NCBI GenBank assembly: GCA_017962125.1
Contig: JAGCVZ010000012.1
Location: 1-51,645, forward strand
Source of the DNA: Alphaproteobacteria bacterium
Lineage (GTDB): Bacteria > Pseudomonadota > Alphaproteobacteria > Rs-D84
Direction of reading: 5' to 3'
DNA length: 51,645 bases
Shown here piece by piece: positions 17,287 through 27,214 of this stretch (position 1 is its first letter; every line of letters starts with the position of its first letter). Made by a program: the position numbers and the translations under genes. The notes under the pieces were generated by a model. The model searched no databases. It saw nothing but the letters and a program-made list of their open reading frames with translations, and had not been told where the DNA came from.

Positions 17287-18345
17287 TTATTTTATTAACC
17301 TTTCAATTAAACTGTCAAGAATCAACATTCCCGCATCTGTTGCGCGAATTTGATCATCGCCGACAAACTCTATCACATCTGAATTAGTTTTTGCAAATTC
17401 TAAATTAATTATTTTTTTTATTTCATTGTCAATCTTGATGCCACGACATGTCCGCATGCCTGTTATAATACGCTCTATTGCGCGCTCTGAATTTGATAAA
17501 GGTTTAAACATTTTCCCACCACCCATTTCTTCGTACCAGATATTATCAAAAAAAATTCGTCCTGCGGCACCATTTCCGATTCCGATATATGGTGCACCAT
17601 CCCAAATGTTCTGATTGTGCCGACATTCAAAACCATTTTTTGCATAGTTAGAAACTTCGTATCTATTCAGTTTTAATGTTTTTGCAATCGCCATATACAT
17701 TTCAGCCATTGATTCATTAGAAGGCATGCACAAATTCATTTTTCCAAACGGTGTATCGGGTTCAATTGTCAATTCATACATTGAACAATGCGTCAATCCA
17801 ATTTTGTTTATTTCATCACAAGTTTGTATAACAGTTTTCGCAGTATCAAAAGGTAGCCCATATATGAAATCTGCAGATACATTTTTTATATGTTTCATGG
17901 CATCGTCAATTAAACGTCTTGCATCATCTGCGTTATGGATTCGACCAAGAAATTTTAATTTTTCATCATTAAAAGATTGAACCCCGATTGAAATACGATT
18001 TACGCCGGCATCAGAAAATTCACATAAACGTTTATTATCTAATGTTTTTGGATTTGCTTCTATAGTAATTTCTGCATCAGCGGTTATTTCAAAGTTTTTA
18101 AATAATGCAGACATTATTTTTCTGAAAACATATGTTGGCATAAGCGACGGTGTTCCGCCACCAAAGAAAATTGTTGGCACGGATACGTACCCCAATAAAT
18201 TGTGCCAATGTTCAATTTCTGTGATAATTTTGTCTGTGAACAAATCCCAATCAGGGGTAGCGCATGCATGTGAAAAAAAAGCACAATAATTGCATTTTGA
18301 TATGCAGAATGGAATGTGAATATAAATGTTATGTGCAAGTATCAT
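17287..18345 (-). CDS. hemW: Radical SAM protein HemW (haem chaperone, HemN-like)
   Basis: A 352-residue radical SAM protein. The [4Fe-4S] motif CISKCNYC (CxxxCxxC) is at residues ~14-21 in YIHIPFCISKCNYCAFF. The IFFGGGTPSL and ISIGVQSFNDEKLKFLGRIH segments are diagnostic of the HemW/HemN group. As the Cys triplet is followed by Ala-Phe rather than the extra Cys of HemN (CxxxCxxCxC), HemW (a haem-binding protein) is preferred over coproporphyrinogen dehydrogenase. The next gene starts 1 bp after its stop, suggesting coupling. Confidence 0.92.
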   Translation of the reverse strand: MILAHNIYIHIPFCISKCNYCAFFSHACATPDWDLFTDKIITEIEHWHNLLGYVSVPTIFFGGGTPSLMPTYVFRKIMSALFKNFEITADAEITIEANPKTLDNKRLCEFSDAGVNRISIGVQSFNDEKLKFLGRIHNADDARRLIDDAMKHIKNVSADFIYGLPFDTAKTVIQTCDEINKIGLTHCSMYELTIEPDTPFGKMNLCMPSNESMAEMYMAIAKTLKLNRYEVSNYAKNGFECRHNQNIWDGAPYIGIGNGAAGRIFFDNIWYEEMGGGKMFKPLSNSERAIERIITGMRTCRGIKIDNEIKKIINLEFAKTNSDVIEFVGDDQIRATDAGMLILDSLIERLIK

Positions 18346-18409
18346 GTCAGCAATGATACTACACTAGGAACAAAAATGTGCAATAAAAAATATATGCGTT
18401 ATAAAATGC

Positions 18410-18460
18410 TTGTTTACAAAATATAGTTTATGATATAATATCACCATGAAAGTGAAGTGA
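18410..18460 (+). promoter_or_regulatory. Promoter with leaderless 4-codon upstream ORF
   Basis: A TATAAT (18434-18439) has TTGTTT (18410-18415) 18 bp upstream. Six bases after TATAAT is an ATG (18446) that opens the mini-ORF ATG AAA GTG AAG TGA. Its stop overlaps the start of the beta-barrel gene as TGATG (18458-18462). Transcription should begin near the mini-ORF ATG, so the main gene is probably translated by termination-reinitiation. Confidence 0.5.
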
Positions 18461-19986
18461 TGAAAAAGGGAATAATATCTTTTTTGCCGGTGTTGCTTAT
18501 TCATTTTGCCACGTTGGCGGCCAATGAAGGTGTTCCTGTTTATTATCAAAATGATTCTAAAACCACAACAAATCAGGTGAAGTACGGACAATATGCGGAC
18601 AAAGGTTATACGAAATATGTCGGGAAATCGAATAATAAACAGGTTGTCGGTACTCGTACATATTCTTATACAACTGAAAAACGCAACAACCCAACATATG
18701 ATATTCAGGGGTATGGGGAAAATATAACTTATGCTGATGCTGGGATTATGACTGTTAACGGTGTTGGTTTGACATCGGAGCAAGAACGTTCCACGTACCT
18801 TTATGCAGGATATTCCCGTCGTTTCGCCAATTTTGAATTCAAATCAGGGGTTAATTCTATCCTTAAATGGGATGATATGGTTTTTGACGAGATTGATGTT
18901 GGTGCTCGTCATGTGTTTTCCTTAGGGAACTTTGATATGTTTGCGTTTGGCGATTATGCATACGGCAACATGTCGCATGGTGGTTTGTCAATGGATTACG
19001 ACCTGGAACCGTATGATTGGTCGGATCCTTCGTACGGTATATTTACTATTTCGATGGGCGGTCAAAGTGGAAGATCACATCATTTGCGCTTTGGAATTGG
19101 TGCAAAGCATATATGGGATATTGGTGGTTGGAAATTGTCGCCGATAATTGGGTACGAGATTTTCAAACATGATTTGAAAATGTCAGATCATCTTTATCCG
19201 AACCAAGGGGTTTATTTACCACTTATGACGAATCAGGGTGAATATGTCTATGGGGACGAAGATGGAAATTATTATTCATTACCCATAGATGTTTTGCCAC
19301 CGGACACCTGGTACCAGGTTTGTATGGGCCCCGAAGATATAAAGGTTGTGAACCAAAGTGGTTCTTCAAGTGGATATGTAACATACCTTGGGGATGAATT
19401 GCACATGATGCCTTATGCTTCGTCTATGGGCAATTTGCCATGGGGCGTGTACGAAGGCGAATGTGTCATCATTGGTGGCGATGGCCCAATAAAGGTTGGT
19501 GGTATAACCCATATTTATAACACTACGTGGAGTGGTTTTTATTTCGGATTAGAGATAGAAAAGCAAATGACACTTGCGGATAAATTGCGTTTTTATTTTC
19601 AAATTGGTTTGCCTAAATATTCGTCCGAAGGTATTTGGCCGAATCGTACAGATTGGCAACAAAGCCCGAGTTTTCTTGATGAGGGTTCCAACAGTGCGTA
19701 CAATTATTCGGCAGAAATGGAATACAATGTCCGCGTTGCATCACGCTTGCAACTGGCAATAAAAGTCGATACAAATTTCTTTCATGTTGGGAAAATTCCC
19801 GGGAAACTGTATGTTGCGGAATATAGTGAATTCGTGATGGATGAAAATGGGCAATACGAACTTGATGATAATGGATTGCCATATTTGCAAACAATTCCGG
19901 CACATACAGAAGATGTTAGGGAAGCGTTAAAGTATGCTGATTGGCAATCATTTGGCGTGCATATTGGTATGAAGTACGCTTTCTAA
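18460..19986 (+). CDS. Outer-membrane beta-barrel-like protein
   Basis: A 508-residue exported protein with signal peptide KKGIISFLPVLLIHFATLAA. From about residue 105 the sequence alternates hydrophobic and polar residues in strand-length blocks (for example YLYAGYSRRFANFEFKSGV and HVFSLGNFDMFAFGDYAYG) and it ends GVHIGMKYAF. The C-terminal aromatic residue is typical of proteins inserted by the BAM complex. I infer an outer-membrane barrel, similar in style to omptin or autotransporter barrels, but cannot name the family. The start at 18460 overlaps a 4-codon upstream ORF. mltB follows 13 bp later, probably in the same operon. Confidence 0.75.
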   Translation: MKKGIISFLPVLLIHFATLAANEGVPVYYQNDSKTTTNQVKYGQYADKGYTKYVGKSNNKQVVGTRTYSYTTEKRNNPTYDIQGYGENITYADAGIMTVNGVGLTSEQERSTYLYAGYSRRFANFEFKSGVNSILKWDDMVFDEIDVGARHVFSLGNFDMFAFGDYAYGNMSHGGLSMDYDLEPYDWSDPSYGIFTISMGGQSGRSHHLRFGIGAKHIWDIGGWKLSPIIGYEIFKHDLKMSDHLYPNQGVYLPLMTNQGEYVYGDEDGNYYSLPIDVLPPDTWYQVCMGPEDIKVVNQSGSSSGYVTYLGDELHMMPYASSMGNLPWGVYEGECVIIGGDGPIKVGGITHIYNTTWSGFYFGLEIEKQMTLADKLRFYFQIGLPKYSSEGIWPNRTDWQQSPSFLDEGSNSAYNYSAEMEYNVRVASRLQLAIKVDTNFFHVGKIPGKLYVAEYSEFVMDENGQYELDDNGLPYLQTIPAHTEDVREALKYADWQSFGVHIGMKYAF

Positions 19987-19999
19987 CAAGGGGGCAGAT

Positions 20000-21034
20000 G
20001 TGTTTCGTTTCAATCCCTTTTTAATAAAACTAGTTTTGTGTTTGTTTATTAGCTCATCGTATGCGGACAGTGGCGAATTTGATATGGAGCGTTGGACATC
20101 GATAATGGATAATGTTCGTGTGCGTGCCACAGAACAAAATATATCGGAATCGATGATAAATGATACATTGCGGTCGCCTGCATTCATTCCATCGATTGTA
20201 AAAAGCGACAAAAACCAGTCTGAATTTAAATTGACGTTGAAAGAATATTTAAATCGAACTGTCAACCAAACGCGAATTGCGCATGGGCGTCAAATGCGTG
20301 CTAAATATCCGACATTATTGTCGCATATAGAAAACGGTTATGGAATACCGCCACATGTTATGTTGGCATTTTGGGGAATGGAATCGAATTATGGTGAAAC
20401 AAAATCACGTCATCGGCTTGTGGATGCTTTTTTTACGCTTATGTATGATGGTCGGCGTGAGAAATTTTTTGGCGACCAATTGTTGGCCCTAATGAAAATT
20501 GCCGATAAAAATTCACTGGATATAAACCGCATAAGGGGCAGTTGGGCAGGTGCAATGGGACATTTTCAGTTTATTCCGACTACACTCGCATCTTATGGAG
20601 TTGATGGCAACGGTGACAAAAAAATCGATATTATCAACAATGTGTCCGATGCGATGTCCAGTGCGGGCAATTACCTTAATAAATTGGGATGGAATAAAAA
20701 CGAACGTATCGCTCGTCGTGTAACTTTGCCTGCGGATTTTGATACTTCATTAATGGACGGAAAAACCAAAAAGACTTTAAATGAATGGGCGGCTATGGGT
20801 ATAACAAATCCTGACGGAACACCGATACCGCATGGCGAGATGGTGGCGGGATTGGTTGCTGATGTTGCAAATATACCGGAACCATTACCAGACGGTAATA
20901 TGGATACGGATGTTGCGCCTCGACCGGTAATTGTTGCATATTTGGCATATCCGAATTTTTATCGTATCAAAAAATGTAACAATTCAAATTGGTACGCAAT
21001 AGCAATATCCGAATTAGCCGATAAATTAAAATAA
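20000..21034 (+). CDS. mltB: Lytic murein transglycosylase, MltB type
   Basis: A 344-residue enzyme that cleaves the MurNAc-GlcNAc bond of peptidoglycan with formation of 1,6-anhydro ends. It has a signal peptide (FNPFLIKLVLCLFISSSYA) without a lipobox, so it is probably periplasmic. The catalytic Glu is in LAFWGMESNYGETKS (~residue 130). WAGAMGHFQFIPTTLASYGVDGNGD (split here as WAGAMGHFQF and IPTTLASYGVDG) marks the SLT_2/MltB fold. It lacks the C-terminal peptidoglycan-binding domain of some homologues. The start codon is GTG with AGGGGG 6 bases upstream. Confidence 0.93.
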   Translation: MFRFNPFLIKLVLCLFISSSYADSGEFDMERWTSIMDNVRVRATEQNISESMINDTLRSPAFIPSIVKSDKNQSEFKLTLKEYLNRTVNQTRIAHGRQMRAKYPTLLSHIENGYGIPPHVMLAFWGMESNYGETKSRHRLVDAFFTLMYDGRREKFFGDQLLALMKIADKNSLDINRIRGSWAGAMGHFQFIPTTLASYGVDGNGDKKIDIINNVSDAMSSAGNYLNKLGWNKNERIARRVTLPADFDTSLMDGKTKKTLNEWAAMGITNPDGTPIPHGEMVAGLVADVANIPEPLPDGNMDTDVAPRPVIVAYLAYPNFYRIKKCNNSNWYAIAISELADKLK

Positions 21035-21087
21035 GAAACTTGCTTTTGTGATAAAGATGAGTGCATTAACATAAAAAATAAAAAAGA

Positions 21088-21116
21088 TTGCACAGTCACC
21101 TTTTGTTTGCTATCCT
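21088..21116 (+). promoter_or_regulatory. Putative sigma70 promoter for the olsB-plsC-proS operon
   Basis: TTGCAC (21088-21093) and TATCCT (21111-21116) are 17 bp apart, 31 bp before the start codon of the acyltransferase gene. Confidence 0.6.
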
Positions 21117-21146
21117 TAATACAGTTTTTAAAACCAAGGATTTATT

Positions 21147-22103
21147 ATGGCTATCAAAGTTCGTGATTTTGAAGTTCGTCTTACCCGGAACAAAGAAGAA
21201 CGTCGCATGGTGTGTAATCTGCGTTACGATGTATTTGTTACCGAAGAGGGCGCAAGCGCAACCGAAGAACAACGTCAATTACACGAAGAATTTGATGAAT
21301 TTGACAAGTTCGCCGAGTATATGGCGGTGTTTCATAATGGAAAAATTGTTGGTGCTTACCGCATCATAGATAAAAAGGCCGCTGATAAAATGGGTGGTTT
21401 CTATACTGAAACGGAATTTAATATTTCAAAAATAAAAAAGGCTTCGGATAACATTGCAGAAATGTCGCGTGCATGTGTTGCCGCAGAATATCGTGAAAAT
21501 GCGTTGGTTATGCGTATGCTTTGGGCGGGACTTAGTGAATATGTTTTGCGTCGCCGGATTGCGGTTCTGTTCGGCGTGGCATCGTGGGTTGGGCAAAAGC
21601 CTGTGGAATCTGCCCAAGCGATATCATACCTTTATTACAATCATCTTTCGCCGTTGCGTTTGCGCGCGCGTGTCATACCAGAAAATTTTGCCGATGGTGC
21701 AGATTCACGGATGGCGCGGATGAACATATTACCGCGTGCATATGTTGATGAAGAAGTTGCAAAAAAACAAATGACACCTCTTATCAAGGGGTATTTGCGT
21801 ATGGGCGCAACATTTGGTCAGGGCGTTTTTATTGATAAGCCTTTTAATACTTATGATGTGTTTGTTATGTTACAAACAAAAAATATGGATGCCGCATATC
21901 AAAAGCATTTCTATGGTCGTGAAAATGCACTTGAACATTTGGATGTAAAGCGCGGACCGATTCAAACACTTGGCAAAATTATGTTGTTGCCTATAACTGG
22001 GTCATTGAATATGTTGGGTGCGTTCTTTGAATTTTTATTGCGTGAAGATGCGGCAGATGCGGAATTTATCGATGAATCTCAAACCTCGGATGAAGAACAA
22101 TAA
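21147..22103 (+). CDS. OlsB-like GNAT acyltransferase (ornithine lipid synthesis)
   Basis: A 318-residue protein matching the N-acyl transferase group that acylates ornithine with 3-hydroxyacyl-ACP (OlsB, often called hemolysin-like). Supporting segments are VCNLRYDVFVTEEGA (~residue 27), GKIVGAYRII (~66), ISKIKKASDNIAEMSRACV (~93-111) and the central VLFGVASW. The C-terminal ~70 residues are extra relative to the minimal domain. The next gene is a PlsC-like acyltransferase, matching the OlsB/OlsA pair that makes phosphorus-free ornithine lipids. AAGGA lies 7 bases before the ATG. The lipid substrate remains an inference. Confidence 0.82.
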   Translation: MAIKVRDFEVRLTRNKEERRMVCNLRYDVFVTEEGASATEEQRQLHEEFDEFDKFAEYMAVFHNGKIVGAYRIIDKKAADKMGGFYTETEFNISKIKKASDNIAEMSRACVAAEYRENALVMRMLWAGLSEYVLRRRIAVLFGVASWVGQKPVESAQAISYLYYNHLSPLRLRARVIPENFADGADSRMARMNILPRAYVDEEVAKKQMTPLIKGYLRMGATFGQGVFIDKPFNTYDVFVMLQTKNMDAAYQKHFYGRENALEHLDVKRGPIQTLGKIMLLPITGSLNMLGAFFEFLLREDAADAEFIDESQTSDEEQ

Positions 22104-22104
22104 G

Positions 22105-22938
22105 ATGCCAAAGCCAAGAAAACAGAATTTTTTTAATACAGTTACTGGTGCGCTGCGTTTTACAGCGTTTTGGATAATGGTTATATTACAGTTGCCGATA
22201 CTTTTATTGTTACCAGCGCGGAAAAAAATAACTGTGAAATATATGGCTGTGTTTATGAAATTTTTTTTAATATTGGCCAGTATCAAAATCGTAAAGCACG
22301 GCACAATGTCAAAAAAACGACCACTGTTGGTCGCGGGAAATCATATTTCTGTGTTTGAAATTGCAACTTTTCCGGTCATGTTCGGGGGCAGTTTTATTTC
22401 AAAAAATGATGTTCGTAATTGGCCACTTGTTGGGTGGGTCGCGAACAAGTTTGGTGTCGTATTCATTGATCGTCGGCCATCACATGCGATGGACGCGCTT
22501 GCGCTGGTGCAACGCGAAATTGCGGGCATCAATTGGCCATTGTATGTTTTCCCCGAAGGAACAACAACCAATGGCTCGTATGTCAAGGAATTCAAAAGTC
22601 CACTGTTCAATGTAGCAGAAAGTACAGATGTAACTGTGCAACCTGTTGTAATACAGTATTGTTATCATGACGGTACGCCTATCAACGATGCGGATTTGGC
22701 GGAACACTATGCGTATTTTGATAATACGAAACAGACTGCTGGGCCAAAGTGTTCCCGTGAACGCAGTGCGTTTGGCCAAGTGTTTCATATTATGGTTCTG
22801 GGCGGTTTTCGCGTGAATGTTTATATGTTGCCGCCACCGCCATTGGCGGGAAAAAATAGAAAAGAAATAGCAGAAATAATGCATGAAATAATTTCAAATA
22901 AATATATGGAACTTAAAGGTAATAAAAATGAGAATTGA
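22105..22938 (+). CDS. 1-acyl-glycerol-3-phosphate / lyso-ornithine-lipid acyltransferase (PlsC family)
   Basis: A membrane acyltransferase with an N-terminal hydrophobic stretch (~residues 16-57). The catalytic block NHISVFE (~residue 78) corresponds to the NHxxxx(D/E) motif, and FPEGTTTNGS (~residue 152) is the second substrate-binding motif. Glu instead of Asp in the first block is seen in OlsA-type enzymes, and the upstream OlsB-like gene fits that role; ordinary PlsC activity is equally possible. The start at 22105 is 1 bp after the preceding stop; in-frame ATGs at 22090 and 22018 overlap the upstream gene. Its end overlaps proS by 11 bp. Confidence 0.82.
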   Translation: MPKPRKQNFFNTVTGALRFTAFWIMVILQLPILLLLPARKKITVKYMAVFMKFFLILASIKIVKHGTMSKKRPLLVAGNHISVFEIATFPVMFGGSFISKNDVRNWPLVGWVANKFGVVFIDRRPSHAMDALALVQREIAGINWPLYVFPEGTTTNGSYVKEFKSPLFNVAESTDVTVQPVVIQYCYHDGTPINDADLAEHYAYFDNTKQTAGPKCSRERSAFGQVFHIMVLGGFRVNVYMLPPPPLAGKNRKEIAEIMHEIISNKYMELKGNKNEN

Positions 22939-24220
22939 AAATTTATGTGTGAAAAGACAAATTGGTGATGTTGCTGGTGCAACAACGCGCGGTCATAAAA
23001 TGGCGATAAAGGGCGGATATATCTATCAAACTTTTCAGGGTGGATATACACTAACACCAACTGGGTGGCGCGTAGTTCATAAAATTGAAAACATTATTCG
23101 TGATGAAATGGATTCTGTGGATGGTCAGGAAATTTTAATGCCTGTCGTGTGTACCGCTGATTTATGGCGTGAAACCGGACGTTACGATGCGATGGCGGTT
23201 CTGGCAAAGTTCAAGGGTTCATCTGGTGCGGACTATGTAATATGTCCAACGCATGAAGAGGTTGTAACTGATTACGCGCGTTCGGTTATTGGTTCGTATC
23301 GTCAGTTGCCATTTATGCTGTATCAAATTCAAACAAAGTTCCGCGATGAATTGCGCGTGCGTGCAGGGCTGATAAGGACGCGTGAATTTATTATGAAGGA
23401 CGGGTATTCATTCCATGAAACCCAGGAAGATTTGGAACGTTATTATAAACTTTGCTTTGATGCATATTATCGTATATTCCGTCGCTGTGGATTAAAGAAT
23501 ATCGTTGATGTTATGTCGTCAACGGGCGATATGGGTGGTGCGGTCGCACATGAATTCCAATTGGTCAACGAAATGGGCGAAGATACACTTTACATCTGTG
23601 ATTGTGGTTTTCGCGCGAACAAAGAATTGGAAGACCAACAAGGCGGTGGTGAAAACGCAGTTTGCCCAAAATGTGGCAAGCCAATGCAAAAGGTTCGCGG
23701 TATTGAAATCGGAAACATTTTCCAACTTGGCAAAAAATATACCGATTCTATGCACATGACATATACCGCGGCGGACGGCACGGAAAAGACACCGATTATG
23801 GGTTGCTATGGCATCGGTGTTGGTCGCACTATGGCGGCAATTTTGGAAGAAAGCGCGGACGACAACGGTCCTATTTGGAATATGGAAACTGCACCTTTCG
23901 CGGTAGAGGTTATCGGTCTTGTGGACAAAGAAAACAAAACTTTGCCGATGGCGGAAAAAATTTATAACGAATTGAAAGGGGCGGGTGTTGAAGTGTTGTT
24001 GGATACGCGTGATATTCGCGCCGGTGAAAAATTCGCAGATGCGGATTTAATCGCGGCACCAATTCGTTTGATTGTGTCGGAAAAAAATCTTTCGCGTAAT
24101 GTAGTGGAGGTTAAGTATCGTGTGAATGATTTCGACACGACCGCGATGCCAACCGAATTCAAAATCGAAACTTGTGTTGCTGACACTTTGACCACAATAC
24201 AAAAATTGTTGCATAAATAA
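22928..24220 (+). CDS. proS: Prolyl-tRNA synthetase, short form without editing insert
   Basis: A 430-residue class II synthetase charging tRNA-Pro. Motif 2 lies in QIQTKFRDELRVRAGLIRTREFIMKDGYSF (key part FRDELRVRAGLIRTREF, ~135-151), and motif 3 in GCYGIGVGRTMAAILEE (~residue 295). The ~180-residue YbaK-type editing insertion of bacterial ProRS is absent. In its place is a short Cys-rich knuckle, CDCGFRANKE then CPKCGKP (~residues 222-249), likely binding zinc. The short form is usual in Alphaproteobacteria. AAAGG lies 9 bases before the ATG and the gene is translationally coupled to the upstream acyltransferase. Confidence 0.95.
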   Translation: MRIENLCVKRQIGDVAGATTRGHKMAIKGGYIYQTFQGGYTLTPTGWRVVHKIENIIRDEMDSVDGQEILMPVVCTADLWRETGRYDAMAVLAKFKGSSGADYVICPTHEEVVTDYARSVIGSYRQLPFMLYQIQTKFRDELRVRAGLIRTREFIMKDGYSFHETQEDLERYYKLCFDAYYRIFRRCGLKNIVDVMSSTGDMGGAVAHEFQLVNEMGEDTLYICDCGFRANKELEDQQGGGENAVCPKCGKPMQKVRGIEIGNIFQLGKKYTDSMHMTYTAADGTEKTPIMGCYGIGVGRTMAAILEESADDNGPIWNMETAPFAVEVIGLVDKENKTLPMAEKIYNELKGAGVEVLLDTRDIRAGEKFADADLIAAPIRLIVSEKNLSRNVVEVKYRVNDFDTTAMPTEFKIETCVADTLTTIQKLLHK

Positions 24221-24226
24221 AAAAGC

Positions 24227-24254
24227 AAAACGGGCGCGCATGCGCCCGTTTTTT
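24227..24254. terminator. Intrinsic terminator after proS
   Basis: AAAACGGGCGC pairs with GCGCCCGTTTT and is followed by TTTT. The same GGGCGC/GCGCCC core appears in the 119-bp repeat near 37.95 and 39.5 kb. It separates proS from a convergent gene. Confidence 0.88.
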
Positions 24255-24271
24255 GTTTGTATATCTCACAA

Positions 24272-24874
24272 TTACCGTCCACCCGCGTATGCCATGGTCG
24301 TCAAATATTTCAAAGGATCCCCTATATCACCTGTGATTCTCTTACAATTTGGACCAATTCTAAGGTCTGCTTTTGATAAATCCGCATAACGTAAATCAAT
24401 ATAACTAACATTGCTCAAATCGTGTTCGCCCCTTAACCCCGTGGTGTTCCCAAGGTCAATAAGTCGGGCATTTGGATTAAATTGAATCTTGGCATCGCGC
24501 GTAAAACCGGAATCTGTAAACCGAATTTCTTCGACTGTACGTAAATCCCACGATCCAATAATAAGGCAATCAGCACATACTTGCCTAACATTTTCAAATT
24601 TCAAATTTCTAAATTTTCTACCGCCAAGTGTGCAATATGTCACAGAATCAATATTTTTAAATGTAAAATCTATTTCAGATGAAATATCAAAGATTCCAAT
24701 TTTAGCAAGGGAAATATAGCTATTAATCCATTCCATACTAAACTCAAAACCGTTCTTAAAACGTTCGGCAAACCGAGGTTCAGAAATCATTTCTGGGGTA
24801 ATAGTACACGGGGAACTTCCCCGTTCTGCAACAGTAACAATTACGATTGGTTTTTCTTTCTTGCTATGTTCCAT
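24272..24874 (-). CDS. Hypothetical protein, 200 aa
   Basis: I do not recognise a family. The protein is soluble-looking. Its C-terminal half contains short regular turns (LIDLGNTTGLRGEHDLSNVS, then YIDLRYADLSKADLRIG) that resemble pentapeptide-repeat or leucine-rich solenoid wording, with ADLSKADLR the clearest pentapeptide match. The N-terminus is charged and has an E-R-G-S-S-P-C stretch. AGAGG precedes the ATG and a good promoter lies ~20-45 bp upstream, so it is a stand-alone gene between convergent proS and downstream-oriented parC. Confidence 0.55.
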   Translation of the reverse strand: MEHSKKEKPIVIVTVAERGSSPCTITPEMISEPRFAERFKNGFEFSMEWINSYISLAKIGIFDISSEIDFTFKNIDSVTYCTLGGRKFRNLKFENVRQVCADCLIIGSWDLRTVEEIRFTDSGFTRDAKIQFNPNARLIDLGNTTGLRGEHDLSNVSYIDLRYADLSKADLRIGPNCKRITGDIGDPLKYLTTMAYAGGR

Positions 24875-24892
24875 TCTAACCTCTTTGGGACT

Positions 24893-24920
24893 AGTTTACA
24901 CAATAGTAATAAATTGTCAA
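24893..24920 (-). promoter_or_regulatory. Sigma70 promoter for the 200-aa gene
   Basis: A perfect TTGACA (24915-24920) and TAAACT (24893-24898) are 16 bp apart on the minus strand, ~20 bp from the start codon. Confidence 0.65.
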
Positions 24921-24929
24921 GTGTGTTAG

Positions 24930-27161
24930 CTACTTCCCAAACTTCCCACTTCTTGGAAAACCAACGGGAATGGTGCGGCCCTGGGTTGCGCGTTTGCCCA
25001 CCCATGGTTTCCAATCGTCAAGTTTCGTTGTCCCACGACCTGTTGTCCAACCGAACCCATCTGCCGCATTAAAGAACATAACGTCCAAAACGTATGTCCG
25101 TTCGGCATTGTATTTCTGTAAAATTACGCCCTTGCCACGAACCATTTCCGGAATCTCGGATGTCGCGAAAATCAAAATCTTGTCATTTGAACCGGACATT
25201 GCAACCGTATCGCCTGCAACGCGAACACAGAACGTCGCCGGATTCGCATCGTCAACATTCATAACCTGTTTCCCAGTGCGCGTTTGCGCCAAACAATTTT
25301 CGCCCGCAACGATAAAGCCGTTTCCATGCCGCGACACCAACAGATATTTTGCAGACATATCAAGTACGAATGCATTTACGATTGCTTCTTCGGCGCCAAT
25401 ATCAACCATCATACGCACCGATTCACCAAACCCGCGCGCCGATGGCAAATCATTTGCAGCGATCGTGAACATGCGGCCCGATGCACCGAACAGATTTATT
25501 TTATCGGTTGACATCGCATGGAACGCAAATTGCAGTTCATCGCCTTCCTTAAACTTCAAATCGAGCGCGTTCAAGTCCATATGCCCTTTGGCGGCGCGAA
25601 TCCAACCCATCGTTGAAAGAATAATCGTCAACGGTTCTTTTTCGATAAAATCTTCGGCGTTCACGATGATTTCTTCGGTTTGTGCCGCCCAAGTTGTACG
25701 TCGCCGCCCCAATGCGGTCTTTTTGTCATACTGCTTTTTAATATCCGCGAACCACGCCTTTATCTGATTATTCTGAATTTCTTCATCTTGCAATAACGCG
25801 ACCAATTGTTCGCGTTCCGCGCGTAAGTTTTTATCTTCGCGCCGAATTTCCATTTCTTCCAGTTTGCGCAATGCGCGCAGGCGGGTGTTCAAAATTGCTT
25901 CTACCTGAACATCGGTCAACTTGAATTCCGCCATAAGGACGGCCTTTGGGTCGTCTTCAGTCCGGATAATTTCAATCACACGGTCAAGGTTCAGGTAAAC
26001 AATCAGCAGTCCGCCCAAAATCTCCAACCGTTTATCGATATTGGCAAGCCGCCACCGTGACCGCCGGCAAAGAACATTTTTCTGGTGCACGATAAATTCG
26101 GTCAACACGTCGCGAATCCCCATCACACGTGGTGCGCCGTTCGAATCGATGACATTAAAGTTCATATTAAACCGATATTCCAAATCGGTCAGCGCAAACA
26201 AATGTGCCATCATTTTATCTGCAGGAACATTGCGACTCTTTGGTGTAACGACGATGCGAACATCGGTTGTTGATTCATCAACGATATCGTCAATCAGTGG
26301 CAATTTTTTTGAATCAATCATTTCGCCGATTTGCTCAACAAGTTTCGATTTTATAATACCGTATGGAATTTCGGTAATTATAACCTGGTACCCACCGCGG
26401 TCAAGTTCTTCGATTTCATACCGTGCGCGAATACGAAACGCACCTTTACCGGTTTCATAGTTTTTAACAATCGTGTCGAAATCGTCAATTAAAACACCAC
26501 CTGTTGGGAAATCGGGTCCAACCATTTTCTTCATAATTTGTGCGGTTGTTGCATCCGGTTTGTCCACCATCAGTGTTAGTGCATCGCAAACCTCTGCCAC
26601 ATTATGTGTTGGGATATTCGTTGCCATACCGACCGCAATACCCATACCGCCGTTCGCAAGCAAGTTTGGAAACGCGCCCGGCATAACCACCGGTTCAACC
26701 GTTGTCCCGTCAAAGTTCGGCATCATATCGACACTATCTTCGTCGATGCCGTCCATAATCAGCATTGCCGCTTCGGTCATTTTGGATTCTGTATAACGGT
26801 ATGCCGCCTGGGGGTCGCCGTCGATATTTCCGAAATTCCCCTGGCCATCAATAAGTGGATACCGCACAGAAAAATCCTGGGCAAGTCGCACCATCGCGTC
26901 ATACACCGACGAATCGCCATGCGGGTGATAGTGCCCAAGCACATCGCCAACCACCGTCGCACATTTGCGAAACGCCGCCGCGGGCGATAACTTTTGCCGC
27001 AACATAGAATACAAAATACGGCGGTGCACAGGCTTTAACCCGTCACGCACATCGGGCAGGGCGCGCGATACAATCGTACTAACCGCGTACGACAAATACC
27101 GTGTGGACAGGGCATCCGCCAATTGTTGTGAATCAATTCTTTCGACTATTTCTTTACTCAT
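24930..27161 (-). CDS. parC: DNA topoisomerase IV subunit A
   Basis: ParC cuts and rejoins DNA to decatenate daughter chromosomes, with ParE. The N-terminal breakage-reunion domain has [31 protein letters not shown] (key part [18 protein letters not shown], residues ~32-50), and the catalytic Tyr is in [11 protein letters not shown] (~118). The C-terminal domain is short and has GxGVILQKY-like beta-pinwheel wording ([11 protein letters not shown]) without the GyrA box, favouring ParC over GyrA. The start at 27161 has no clear Shine-Dalgarno; an in-frame extension exists to 27200. It lies 53 bp after zapA and may share its transcript. Confidence 0.92.
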   Translation of the reverse strand: MSKEIVERIDSQQLADALSTRYLSYAVSTIVSRALPDVRDGLKPVHRRILYSMLRQKLSPAAAFRKCATVVGDVLGHYHPHGDSSVYDAMVRLAQDFSVRYPLIDGQGNFGNIDGDPQAAYRYTESKMTEAAMLIMDGIDEDSVDMMPNFDGTTVEPVVMPGAFPNLLANGGMGIAVGMATNIPTHNVAEVCDALTLMVDKPDATTAQIMKKMVGPDFPTGGVLIDDFDTIVKNYETGKGAFRIRARYEIEELDRGGYQVIITEIPYGIIKSKLVEQIGEMIDSKKLPLIDDIVDESTTDVRIVVTPKSRNVPADKMMAHLFALTDLEYRFNMNFNVIDSNGAPRVMGIRDVLTEFIVHQKNVLCRRSRWRLANIDKRLEILGGLLIVYLNLDRVIEIIRTEDDPKAVLMAEFKLTDVQVEAILNTRLRALRKLEEMEIRREDKNLRAEREQLVALLQDEEIQNNQIKAWFADIKKQYDKKTALGRRRTTWAAQTEEIIVNAEDFIEKEPLTIILSTMGWIRAAKGHMDLNALDLKFKEGDELQFAFHAMSTDKINLFGASGRMFTIAANDLPSARGFGESVRMMVDIGAEEAIVNAFVLDMSAKYLLVSRHGNGFIVAGENCLAQTRTGKQVMNVDDANPATFCVRVAGDTVAMSGSNDKILIFATSEIPEMVRGKGVILQKYNAERTYVLDVMFFNAADGFGWTTGRGTTKLDDWKPWVGKRATQGRTIPVGFPRSGKFGK

Positions 27162-27214
27162 AACGACATAAAACATAGAACATTTGAAAAAAAATAACAA
27201 CCAAAAAACACGAA

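Noticed and set aside
23519..23755. Antisense open frames inside proS
   Set aside because: They are shadows of a strongly conserved synthetase gene.
24970..25767. Plus-strand open frame of 265 codons inside parC
   Set aside because: It lies antisense to the conserved C-terminal half of ParC and has no recognisable product.
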